From JBDNIO01 sp041688215 (lineage in GTDB: Bacteria > Pseudomonadota > Gammaproteobacteria > Nevskiales > Salinisphaeraceae): a DNA stretch of 11,907 nucleotides. The stretch spans positions 1 to 11,907 of the forward strand of contig JBDNIO010000155.1 of the NCBI GenBank assembly GCA_041688215.1, in the 5' to 3' direction. The translations under genes and the position numbers were made by a program. Shown in pieces: positions 1 to 6,736 of the stretch; position 1 is the stretch's first letter; each line of letters begins with the position of its first letter. The notes under the pieces are model-generated. The model did no database searches. It saw nothing but the letters and a program-made list of their open reading frames with translations, and had not been told where the DNA came from.

Positions 1-318
1 CTCGGCGACCCCGAGGTGCCCATCGATACCAATCATCTCGAGCGCGGGCTACGCCCGATCCCCATGGGGCGTAAAAACTGGCTGTTCTGCTGGACGGAAG
101 TCGGTGCGGTACACCTGGGCATCATCCAGAGCTTGATCAGCACCTGCCGACTACAGGGTGTCGATGCCTATACCTATCTGGTGGATGTGCTCCAACGCGT
201 GGGCATCCATCCCGCCAAGCGTGTCACCGAACTCACGCCACGTCTGTGGAAAACCCACTTCGCCGATAATCCGCTGCGCTCAGATATCGATTTAATCGGC
301 AATAACGTCGGGGTTTGA
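1..318 (+). CDS. IS66-family transposase, C-terminal part (5' end outside window)
   Basis: The reading frame is open from base 1 and stops at 316-318, giving about 105 residues. The stretch DTNHLERGLRPIPMGRKNW is the IS66 DDE-domain block that carries the catalytic glutamate (in HLE). The following part, with LQGVDAYTYLVDVLQRVGIH and then RLWKTHFADNP, is the typical IS66 C-terminal domain. The enzyme cuts and joins the IS ends; the catalytic aspartates lie outside the window. The last residues (about IGNNVGV) are probably translated from the terminal inverted repeat rather than from a conserved domain. It belongs to an insertion that interrupts the toxin gene just downstream. The family call is firm; whether the whole transposase is intact cannot be seen. 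Confidence 0.93.
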   Translation, partial: LGDPEVPIDTNHLERGLRPIPMGRKNWLFCWTEVGAVHLGIIQSLISTCRLQGVDAYTYLVDVLQRVGIHPAKRVTELTPRLWKTHFADNPLRSDIDLIGNNVGV

Positions 319-326
319 ACGGTTAC
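304..326 (+). repeat. Candidate right terminal inverted repeat of the IS66-family element
   Basis: The stretch ends in AACGGTTAC at 318-326; read inward from the outside this is GTAACCGTT, fitting the GTAA-type ends known for IS66 elements. It begins inside the transposase stop region, and directly outside it the sequence becomes readable as the C-terminus of a toxin. IS66 elements usually make 8-bp target duplications, so 327-334 (GTTGTGCT) would be the right copy. The left end is outside the window and cannot be compared. Confidence 0.6.
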
Positions 327-413
327 GTTGTGCTGTTGCTTTGCGCAGGCACGAAGAAAACCCAACCCAAGGACATCAAGTTGGCCAAGGCCATGGCCAA
401 GGAACTGGAGTAA
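327..413 (+). pseudogene. Truncated HigB/RelE-like addiction-module toxin, C-terminal remnant
   Basis: Read in the frame ending at the TAA at 411-413, the segment encodes VVLLLCAGTKKTQPKDIKLA followed by KAMAKELE. This resembles the C-terminus of the RelE-superfamily 'addiction module killer' proteins (HigB-type mRNA interferases), where a hydrophobic strand is followed by a basic segment and a last helix (typically GGxKxxQxxDI.KA). About two thirds of a normal 95-110 aa toxin is missing, and the break falls exactly at the proposed IS66 end. There is no start codon of its own, so it is not expected to act. The partner antitoxin begins 5 nt after its stop, the usual toxin-first order of higBA loci. 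Confidence 0.75.
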
Positions 414-418
414 TCGAT

Positions 419-724
419 ATGAGCAAACTCAAAACACGAAAATGGGATTTTGTTGAGCATCTCAATACCGAAGAGGACATGCTTCTCTATCTGGAAGCCT
501 GCGCCGAAGACGGTGACCCGGGTCTTATCGTCGCGGCCCTGGGTGATATTGCACGAGCGCGAAACATAAGCCAGCTATCGGCAGCAACCGGAATCAGTCG
601 CCAGGGGATTTATAAAGCGTTTTCCGAGGGCGGAAACCCGCGATTCGATACGGTAGTTAAGGCCGCCAGCGCGCTAGGGCTGCGCGTTCAATTCACACCA
701 GTGGATCAGCACGACGCCGCCTAG
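419..724 (+). CDS. HigA-like antitoxin / XRE-type DNA-binding protein
   Basis: This is a 101-aa protein starting MSKLKTRKWDFVEHLNTEED. The helix-turn-helix lies at about residues 50-75 (ISQLSAATGISRQGIYKAFS), followed by a conserved NPRFDTVVKAASALGLRV segment. This is the architecture of the small antidote proteins paired with HigB/RelE-type toxins: it binds its toxin and represses its own operon. I chose ATG 419 because it lies 5 nt after the toxin stop, with a GGAG at 407-410, and because the family begins near this methionine; the in-frame upstream extension merely overlaps the toxin remnant. The gene is intact while its toxin is broken by the IS, so it is an orphan antitoxin and may now be read from the IS or a weak promoter. 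Confidence 0.88.
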   Translation: MSKLKTRKWDFVEHLNTEEDMLLYLEACAEDGDPGLIVAALGDIARARNISQLSAATGISRQGIYKAFSEGGNPRFDTVVKAASALGLRVQFTPVDQHDAA

Positions 725-762
725 TCCGAACAATCCGCCGAGTCTCGAATCCACTTGGTTAT

Positions 763-778
763 TGGTAGCCCACGACTG
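763..778 (+). other. Candidate attL: imperfect copy of the tRNA-Met 3' end
   Basis: TGGTAGCCCACGACTG here matches TGGTAGCCACGACTG at the 3' end of tRNA-Met (11767-11781) in the same orientation, differing by one extra C. Tyrosine integrases next to tRNA genes usually leave such a duplicate of the tRNA 3' end at the far side of the element. The match is short and has an indel, so it may be a decayed or alternative site. Its placement between the toxin-antitoxin remnant and the arm-type repeats at 842-861 supports it. Confidence 0.55.
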
Positions 779-841
779 CCATTTAATAGTGAATATAACA
801 CTATGTATTTTATATAATTAGTATCGTTTTAATTTTCGACA

Positions 842-861
842 TGCCCCCATAGTTGCCCCTA
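842..861 (+). repeat. Left integrase arm-type repeats
   Basis: TGCCCCCAT (842-850) and TTGCCCCTA (853-861) form a pair that matches the pair TGCCCCCAA/TTGCCCCTA at 11635-11654 in the same order and with the same spacing, 17 of 20 positions identical. Short direct repeats of this kind flank both ends of elements with P4-type integrases and are where the integrase N-terminal domain is expected to bind. Their presence about 80 bp inside the attL-like site supports this as an element end. Confidence 0.55.
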
Positions 862-1295
862 TCCATCTGCAGTTGAAATGTTTTATATCTGTGCGTTGTA
901 GCAAATAATTTTACGGGACTATTGTGTGGTCGGCAGTTAAATTCTGGCGTGTCGAAAGGGATGAAGAGCCAGCTTTGCGCGAACGGGGAGGTCGCGGCCT
1001 TTCGTGATTCAGTCCAATACTGGCTTATACACACCCGACACATCAGCACTTGGTGCGCCTAGTCGATGGACTCGCCGCCAGCTTCCAAGAGCACTCGGAG
1101 CGAGAAGCCGCTGCTGCCCCGTAATTTTAAGTAGTTGAACCGTACGGGAAGTGATTCCGTAGCACACGGGGATATTTTCTAACCGAAACATTATAGTAGT
1201 TTTCGCACTCGCACGAATCCCCGCCGTACGTGTATGGCATGGAGACTGCCGCTTCAAACATAAGCGCGGCCGCTGAAAATTCTGGAGAAGAAGCC

Positions 1296-1490
1296 ATGAG
1301 CAATAGAGGTCCTTTAGGCCTGCCGCTAATGATAGGTATGATCGCTGTATTCATGACCTGCGCCGCCGTTGCTTTGTGGCACCACGACGTGGTGGATGCT
1401 GTTATTTACGCGTTGATCTTAGGTGTTATAGCGTGGGCAGTGATAGCGGTGTTATTGCAAGAAAAAAAACAAAGAGACCGACACGAATAG
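1296..1490 (+). CDS. Small two-helix membrane protein, unknown function
   Basis: The 64-aa product begins MSNRGPLGLPLMIGMIAVFM. Two hydrophobic segments at about residues 9-27 and 33-54 are separated by a short WHHD turn, and the C-terminus is strongly charged (QEKKQRDRHE), which would place the tail in the cytoplasm by the positive-inside rule. ATG 1296 is preceded by a good GGAGAAG at 1284-1290; an in-frame extension to 1230 lacks such a site. No family is recognised. It stands alone on the plus strand of the left half of the element, with no visible terminator directly after it. Short membrane proteins in satellites and prophages sometimes modify host phage sensitivity, but nothing here shows that. 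Confidence 0.7.
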   Translation: MSNRGPLGLPLMIGMIAVFMTCAAVALWHHDVVDAVIYALILGVIAWAVIAVLLQEKKQRDRHE

Positions 1491-1580
1491 TTATTCGAGC
1501 TTGGTACTGCGGTCAATTGCAAGCAGCTCAATGAGGGATAAGGTTGCATACACGATACTTTGCGCACCCAGGTATTTTTA

Positions 1581-1619
1581 GTATGCCCCCCCTAAAAAAG
1601 ACTTAGGTGGGGGGCGTAC
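1581..1619. repeat. Long G/C hairpin
   Basis: GTATGCCCCCC (1581-1591) can pair with GGGGGGCGTAC (1609-1619) over 11 positions including one G-T. After a small bulge, CTAA can pair with TTAG, leaving an A-rich loop. There is no T-run on either outer side, so it is not a standard intrinsic terminator. A smaller hairpin with a similar A-rich loop sits at 6365-6383, and both are followed by the motif pair CAATTCTAGCC/TTGCAAG, which suggests a shared cis element. Confidence 0.6.
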
Positions 1620-1634
1620 GGTATTGGCCGCGCA

Positions 1635-1663
1635 CAATTCTAGCCCCCATTCGGCGTTGCAAG
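1635..1663 (+). repeat. Motif pair CAATTCTAGCC-n11-TTGCAAG, copy A
   Basis: CAATTCTAGCC at 1635-1645 and TTGCAAG at 1657-1663 recur with exactly the same spacing at 6413-6423 and 6435-6441. The 11 bases between them are poorly conserved. Both copies lie downstream of a minus-strand primase-helicase gene and just after a G/C hairpin. The function is unknown; protein-binding sites or a control element of the replicon are possible. Confidence 0.55.
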
Positions 1664-2177
1664 CGCAGTTGTCATAGCCGTAGCGGTTCGACGGGACAAG
1701 GCAGGACCGGAAATCGGAGTGGAAAAACCAGCCAGAACCTTGTATTGCAATGAGTGTAACCGGGGCGGGCTTCCGCAGTGGTCCTATCGGTCCCATGTAA
1801 ATTTGGGTGCCCGTCATTACCTGCGGAAGTCAGTGTGCAACGTACTCGCTATTCACTCCACTACAGCGGTCTTTCCGAGCGATGACTTTGTAGTCGATGG
1901 GGCCAACGGGACCAGCCTTGCGCCCCAATGGTTTCGGATAGGACCGGCGATAGGACCTAAGCGGAACCGCGTAGGGGCCAGTGCCTTCGCCACGGCTTGA
2001 TCGACAGCACTTGCCACGACCACGCTGGATTGTCGTCGGCGCAGATTGTCTTGCATACTCGGCGGAAAATGATGCAGTTTAAAGCGCCAGCGTGAATTGC
2101 CGATAGCCTAAGTAAGGATGCGAGGTGGTGAATAAAATAATCGTTCAAACCCACGTTGGACATTTAACAGGGAAATT

Positions 2178-2480
2178 ATGATGCAGGGTTCGGCACAAGG
2201 TCTAGCTTTTATTGGGTTCGCGGTGCTTGGTTTATTCCAGTTCGCTGCGGTTATGGCTGGCCTGCAGGCTTGGACCAGCTTGCCTTGGGTAATAGCCGTT
2301 CTTCTGGCTTTATTCATCGCTTATATTCCCCTCGTGGGCACCATTGTGGGTATGTATGGTGCGGTCGCCGCGTGGCACTGGTCGTGGATACTGTCGGCAG
2401 GACTTTTCTTCGGCCCGCTTGCGGTCTTTGTAATGCTGGCGTTCGGAGCGGGGATATTGGGCAAATCCTCAAATCGCTGA
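2178..2480 (+). CDS. Small three-helix inner-membrane protein, unknown function
   Basis: This 100-aa protein has hydrophobic segments at about residues 9-29, 36-62 and 69-94, with a short polar C-terminus (GKSSNR). The middle segment reads AYIPLVGTIVGMYGAVAAW and is followed by HWSW, a layout seen in many uncharacterised proteobacterial membrane proteins. Two ATGs are adjacent (2178 and 2181), with AGGGA at 2168-2172 closer to the first. The Sel1-repeat gene starts 17 nt after the stop, so the two are very likely co-transcribed and may act together at the cell envelope. No catalytic residues are visible, and I do not recognise a named family. Confidence 0.78.
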   Translation: MMQGSAQGLAFIGFAVLGLFQFAAVMAGLQAWTSLPWVIAVLLALFIAYIPLVGTIVGMYGAVAAWHWSWILSAGLFFGPLAVFVMLAFGAGILGKSSNR

Positions 2481-2497
2481 AGATAACGGAGATAGTA

Positions 2498-3106
2498 ATG
2501 AAACAATTGCTTCTTGCATTAGTATTGCTGGCGTTTTGCTTGCCTGGTTTGGCCGCGGATGTGAATTCGGCGACAGCCGCGTATAAAGCGCATAACTACA
2601 CGAACGCGTTGTCTATTTTTCGGTCGTTGGCAGAACAAGGCTCTAGCACAGCTCAGTACAACGTCGGCCTCATGTATACCAAAGGGCAAGGCGTGGCGAG
2701 GGATTACGCAGAAGCCCTCCACTGGTTTCGCAAAGCGGCCGAGCAAGGTGATGAACTCGCGGAATACAGTCTTGGCACCATCTATATCAACGGCCTAGGC
2801 GTAGCGAAGGATTACGCAAAAGCTATCCACTGGTTTCGTAAAGCGGCTGATCAGGGCAATACACTCTCAGAATACAACATCGGTGTTATGTACGACCAGG
2901 GCATGGGGGTGACGAGGGATTACGCCGAGGCAGCACGCTGGTATGGCTGGGCCGCCGGTAAGGGATTAGCGGCCGCGCAATTCAATCTCGGCCTTATGTA
3001 TGCCAACGGCCAGGGCGTGAGAGAGAGTCACTCAGAGGCCTTGCGTTGGGTCCGCAAGGCAGCCGCACAGGGCTATGCGCCGGCGCAGAAAGCTATACCA
3101 AGGTAG
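2498..3106 (+). CDS. Secreted Sel1-repeat (SLR) protein
   Basis: The 202-aa protein starts with a signal peptide (MKQLLLALVLLAFCLPGLAA, cleavage predicted near residue 20), so it is expected in the periplasm. A partial repeat at about 24-51 is followed by four 36-residue Sel1-type repeats at about 52-87, 88-123, 124-159 and 160-195, each with the G-x-x-Y...G-x-G-V-x-x-D-Y-x-x-A...W-x-x-K-A-A pattern. Such alpha/alpha solenoids act as protein-binding scaffolds rather than enzymes. ATG 2498 has CGGAGA at 2487-2492; the long in-frame extension upstream overlaps the preceding membrane gene and is rejected. It forms a cassette with that membrane protein. The partner is unknown. The gene meets the primase relic tail to tail, 137 bp away. 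Confidence 0.92.
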   Translation: MKQLLLALVLLAFCLPGLAADVNSATAAYKAHNYTNALSIFRSLAEQGSSTAQYNVGLMYTKGQGVARDYAEALHWFRKAAEQGDELAEYSLGTIYINGLGVAKDYAKAIHWFRKAADQGNTLSEYNIGVMYDQGMGVTRDYAEAARWYGWAAGKGLAAAQFNLGLMYANGQGVRESHSEALRWVRKAAAQGYAPAQKAIPR

Positions 3107-3243
3107 CAAGCGGCGCGATCTGCAACAGGCGAGAACCAATATCCAGCCCGGAACGATTCAAAACTGAACTGTCACGTTTCGCGCTCATTTTGCGACCGTA
3201 GATAGTTGCCGAGTAATCAAAAACTTATACTGCGGAAGATAGT

Positions 3244-5203
3244 TCACGCCAACCCGACACCTGAATAAACGTACTTGCGACTGTCGCCGTCGCGTAGTCG
3301 TCGGCGCTGCACTTGGGGCACTGCCGCGTTTAGCTTGCGCCCAAACTCGCGCCGATTGCCAGGGTAGTCGCGCCCCTCCTCCGTACACCATTGGTTCCAC
3401 GTTTCGTACAGCGCGTCGGTGTCCACTTGGTTGCCTACGCCTAGCCTACAACGGTCATTGATGAAGGCTCGGACCGGCGAGCCGAAATCGGCTAGTTCGT
3501 CGACGGCGGCGGTCGAGCTTTCGGTGGTGGCGAACCGCCCGCGTTTGTTCAGGCGCCGCCAGCCTTCGATACTCCAGTTCAGAATTCCGGTCAATTCGGC
3601 TCCGAGCTTGCGGTCCAAGTCGTGATCTTCCTTACCGTAAAAGCTACGCGTGAGCTGTAGCACTATGAAGCGGCTGGCCAGCGCGCCGCTGTTGTCGTTG
3701 AGTCGGGGCAATTCGTTGGCTAACATCACGAAGCGTACGGATAGTCGCCCCGTCCACATTTTTTGGTTTTTCCTGTTGATGGTAACGGTATCTTCGCCGC
3801 TTATTCGTTTGAGGTTTTCGCCTACGCTTGATGTTTCCACACGCGGGCCGAGCTGGGCATCCGAAACCAGGGCCACTTGCTTGCCGATTAGCGGTTGTAG
3901 GCCAAAGTCGCCCGCTAGGCTGGCCAGCGTGGGCGCCGCGAGGTTGCTTGCGCCGACAAGCTGCTCAATCAGCCGCCCGATGGTGCCCTTACCTGCACGC
4001 TTGGGGCCGACGATGAGGAATATTTTTTGCTGCGAGGTGTCTTGTGTGAGCAAGTAGCCCATAACCTCTTGTAGCAGGCCGATCTGCTCGGGATCGTCGG
4101 GCCAAAGCTGGTGTAGAAACGCCAACCACTGCCGAGGCTCCGGTGTATTGGGATCGAAGTCGAACGCTAGCGCATTGTGAGTGAAATATCGGGGCGTGGC
4201 CGGGATTAAGTCTCCAGTCGGGAGGTGCAGCAGGCCGTTCCGGCAGGCGATCAATTCCCTAGGCGGCGCTCTTTCCTTCCATCTAGCCATCCGGGCGTGC
4301 CGATCTGGCTAATGGGAACGTGACAACGGTTAATCAATGATTCCATAATTTGTTTCACTTGTATTGGAGTCGGGCGGAAAGGTACGGGGCCATCACCGCT
4401 CGGCTTATGTGACATTTCGAGAAACTCATTAACTTGCTGACTCAACGTTTCGTGCTCGATGGTGCGATATGCGGCGCCATCGTATGTGAACCAGTCTTGC
4501 TGATAACGGCGCAATAGACGGTCAGGGCCACTTGTGTGGCGCGCTTGCAAGAATCTGTCTGCACTACCTAGCGGGTCTTTTGGGCTCAGGAGCAGCTTGT
4601 CATTCTCGCGGTAGTCGGGGCGGTAGGCGCTGTCCACGCACTGTGAGGCTTCTTCGAAGTCTATTGGCGGCGCGCATTGGCTTGCAGCTTGCTGCACTCG
4701 CTCCCGCGCTTGGTCCTGGTCAACGCCTTGTGTACGTAACCGGCAGGCCATTTTGAACAGACCGTCGTTACGTTCGCCCTCGCGTAGCTGCGGGACTATA
4801 TCGCTCGTACGTTGGCGTCCGTTGGTTGCTCGGCAAGCGCAGGGGCCAGCCGGTCCACTGCATATGGCTCGCGCTTGGATGCGTGAATCAGCTCTACCGC
4901 ATGTGGTTTGCCTTTGCGGTGCTGATAGCCGGGCAGGCGCAAGACTCGCGGGAGGTCTTTTACCTTGGTATCGCCGCCGAAACGTGTCGCCAATGCTTGC
5001 TGCAGCCCTGAGAAGCTCGCCAGCGGGCAGTCTGATACCAACCAATAGACGTGAAACTTGCGGGGGCTGGATTGTGTGACGATATGTGGCGGGGCATCGG
5101 CTGCTTTGGTGGCTTGGAGCAATTGCTTTAATGCTTCGGGGCCACCTTCATCCAAGTCCACAAACAGCGCGCGCACACGCTGCACGTTTGTCTCCTTGCG
5201 GCG
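3244..5203 (-). pseudogene. Decayed primase-helicase (P4 alpha/D5 type), 5'-truncated and frameshifted twice
   Basis: Three reading-frame pieces together cover most of a primase-helicase. Piece 1 (about 5203-4800) has the RepB/AEP-like primase domain: ALFVDLDEGG, SSPRKFHVYW and DLPRVLRLPGYQHRKG. Piece 2 (about 4845-4265) has a PriCT_1-like segment (GERNDGLFKMACRLR) and a D5_N-like region. Piece 3 (about 4285-3244) is the SF3 helicase with Walker A GPKRAGKGT, a VALVSDAQ Walker B and an ANELP sensor. The frames change near 4800-4845 and near 4260-4285. The N-terminal ~85 residues found in the intact relative at 6737-9085 are missing, and a TAG at 5204-5206 closes the frame right at the truncation. 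It resembles the intact gene closely in the primase and helicase parts but carries a different middle domain, so it is not a simple recent copy. Confidence 0.88.
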
Positions 5204-5225
5204 CTATCAGTGGGAAGAGTGGGCC

Positions 5226-6266
5226 TTACCCGTCATCCCGGCTTCGAACAAGGTAGTGGTAAACCAACGCCGCTGCGATGCACACCGCAGGCGGGAAAAC
5301 AACGATTTTCATTATTTGCCACAAATCATCATCCGACAGATACCCGTAAGGTTCAAAAACCATGACATACATGCAGACCGTCAGCGCCCAAAATCCTGTA
5401 GCTGCGATGCCCAGGCGCTTGGGAAACGACAGTTCTTTGAAATATGCCACCCAACGTACGCAAGAGTCACGAACCCGCTTAGCATCCTGGCTTATGGAGC
5501 CGGCTTCATTATTGGGAGCCTCTCGAATAACGATGCAAAGTAATAGCGTACCCAAAACCGCCCCCCCGACCGATTGGACCATCCATTCGCTAGCGTCTGT
5601 ACGGGTTGCTCCCGCAATGAGAATCTCAAGGACAAACTGTGTGATAGCCGCTCCAACCATAGCTACCGTAGCTATTTTGGCAAACCGTGGTCGATCTTTG
5701 GATTGATAAAGTTTTGGAATCACATACATCAAAATAACGACAAGTATCGTCAACAACGTCCCCGGTGCAACAATAAAGGGCACACTGCCCCCCGCAAACG
5801 CCGCTACGGGGTGCGACTCATACTCGGCCTGATAGGCGTTCTCGTCGTGCATAAACACTTGGCGACCAATCTCACTCTCGGAGACACCCGGGCGAAACTT
5901 GATGTCGCGGTCGCCTACCAGCTCTTTGAAACGGTTGAAGCTGGTCGTGTTAGGAACTCCGCTGCCATCCTCTAGCAGGGCTGCCCACTCTGTACCCGCA
6001 CGGCTTAGACCTACGCCAAAAAACCCGCCCATCGTGGCGAAAAAGCCCCGTGGAATGGGCCCATAGCCCCCTAGAGTCAACGGGTCAATAGGCTTGCCGC
6101 CGAACGTGCGCGGCGGGGGTACGGGGTACTCGTCTACGACGGGAACTGCGTGCCCCGGCCGGTCAGCCGGATGATACAGCGTCTCAGTCCCACCCGGCTC
6201 TCCAGCAAGAGAAGACGTTGCAACGACTGCGCTCAAAACGATAAGAAAGCGCTTCAGTAACCGCAT
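5226..6266 (-). CDS. Exported five-helix membrane protein, unknown function
   Basis: The 346-aa product begins MRLLKRFLIVLSAVVATSSL with AGEP after it, a plausible signal peptide cleaved near residue 21. A soluble, presumably periplasmic part follows (about 22-160, proline- and glycine-rich at first: VVDEYPVPPPRTFGGKP). Five hydrophobic segments come next at about 163-187, 196-219, 229-248, 284-303 and 316-340, ending in a basic/acidic tail. I chose ATG 6266 because AAAAGGAGA (6280-6272) sits 5 nt upstream; the in-frame extension to 6290 overlaps that site. I recognise no family or catalytic motif. The gene sits between the intact replication module and the decayed primase, behind a terminator, so it probably has its own promoter. 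It looks like cargo. Confidence 0.85.
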   Translation of the reverse strand: MRLLKRFLIVLSAVVATSSLAGEPGGTETLYHPADRPGHAVPVVDEYPVPPPRTFGGKPIDPLTLGGYGPIPRGFFATMGGFFGVGLSRAGTEWAALLEDGSGVPNTTSFNRFKELVGDRDIKFRPGVSESEIGRQVFMHDENAYQAEYESHPVAAFAGGSVPFIVAPGTLLTILVVILMYVIPKLYQSKDRPRFAKIATVAMVGAAITQFVLEILIAGATRTDASEWMVQSVGGAVLGTLLLCIVIREAPNNEAGSISQDAKRVRDSCVRWVAYFKELSFPKRLGIAATGFWALTVCMYVMVFEPYGYLSDDDLWQIMKIVVFPPAVCIAAALVYHYLVRSRDDG

Positions 6267-6336
6267 ACCATCTCCTTTTGGCTGGCGCATAACAGGCTGT
6301 CGGCAGCCCCGCGCATTGGCGCACCCTCGCGTCTTG

Positions 6337-6364
6337 AAAAACCGCCCGCCACGGGAGGGGCGGT
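6337..6364 (-). terminator. Intrinsic terminator after the primase-helicase/origin segment
   Basis: On the minus strand ACCGCCC (6364-6358) pairs with GGGCGGT (6347-6341) around a 10-nt loop, directly followed by five T residues (6341-6337). It lies downstream of the primase-helicase gene and the iteron array and ahead of the membrane-protein gene at 6266, separating the replication operon from the cargo gene. Confidence 0.7.
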
Positions 6365-6441
6365 GGGGGTTAAAAACACCCCCGGCCTCCCATAGTCAGG
6401 GTCACCCCCTCGCAATTCTAGCCGAAAAATGCGGTTGCAAG
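6365..6441. repeat. Hairpin plus motif pair CAATTCTAGCC-n11-TTGCAAG, copy B
   Basis: GGGGGT (6365-6370) pairs with ACCCCC (6378-6383) around an A-rich loop. CAATTCTAGCC lies at 6413-6423 and TTGCAAG at 6435-6441, with the same spacing as copy A at 1635-1663. A second related site, CTTGCAAGTACACTTT (6482-6497), follows TTGCAAGTTTACTCT (6435-6449), both sharing TTGCAAGT-n2-ACT. The position beside the iteron array suggests replication or copy-control sites. Confidence 0.5.
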
Positions 6442-6505
6442 TTTACTCTAACACGAGGCTTAAGTTATGGATCGCAAACGGCTTGCAAGTACACTTTGTA
6501 CGGAT

Positions 6506-6733
6506 GTCTGGGCAGCGTCCGGGCAGCGAAAACCCTGAGTCCATTGGTGTGTAAGACCGCGTCCGGGCAGACCGGGCAAATTCCCCTTTGTGTCCCCTAC
6601 ACGTATTACTACCATTACCTTCAATCCCCTGTGGGAACCCTTATAAGAATTTGCCCGGTCTGCATGGCCATCCCTTGGGGCGCAATGGAACCAGCCCGGA
6701 CGCTGTCCAGACGTGCCCGGACGCTGCCCGGAC
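6506..6733. other. Candidate replication origin: symmetric iteron array
   Basis: A 9-bp motif, consensus GTCCGGGCA, occurs four times in one direction (6506 GTCTGGGCA, 6517, 6561, 6570 GACCGGGCA) and five times inverted (6652 TGCCCGGTC, 6693 AGCCCGGAC, 6704 TGTCCAGAC, 6714, 6725). Several neighbours are 10-11 bp apart, one helical turn. The inner copies belong to a 17-bp perfect inverted repeat (6567-6583 and 6647-6663) separated by 63 bp. The last iteron ends 3 nt from the primase-helicase stop codon. P4-type alpha proteins bind short iterons in ori and crr, so the neighbouring 782-aa protein is the natural initiator. The function is inferred; the repeats are directly visible. Confidence 0.7.
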
Positions 6734-6736
6734 ACG

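Larger units (their letters stand above)
725..1295. other. Non-coding left border of the element
   Basis: I see no convincing gene in this stretch. It holds the attL-like site, then an AT-rich segment (about 782-840) of the kind often bent by host factors near att sites, then the arm-type repeats. From about 900 to 1295 the short reading frames on both strands have no recognisable content or ribosome site and overlap one another. It ends in the ribosome binding site of the gene at 1296. Confidence 0.5.
1491..2177. other. Gene-poor stretch with a strong hairpin
   Basis: This is roughly 690 bp without a gene I can defend. Overlapping short frames exist on both strands (for example 1719-2000 plus and 1853-2056 minus), but none has a ribosome site, a recognised motif or a clear advantage over its shadow. 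The stretch contains the G/C hairpin at 1581-1619 and the motif pair at 1635-1663 that is shared with the region next to the proposed origin. It may be eroded element DNA. Confidence 0.5.

Noticed and set aside
1581..1619. G/C hairpin as a terminator for the gene ending at 1490
   Set aside because: No T-run follows on the plus strand, and no A-run marks a minus-strand terminator.
1719..2000. 93-aa open frame on the plus strand, with competing frames at 1578-1817 and 1853-2056 on the minus strand
   Set aside because: No ribosome site, no recognised motif, and the opposite strand is equally open; likely chance or eroded DNA.
2270..2497. In-frame 5' extension of the Sel1-repeat gene
   Set aside because: It overlaps the membrane-protein gene in another frame, and the start at 2498 has a signal peptide and a good ribosome site.
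6506..6733. Iteron cluster considered as a CRISPR array
   Set aside because: The repeat unit is only 9 bp, orientation flips at the centre, spacing is irregular and no cas gene is present.
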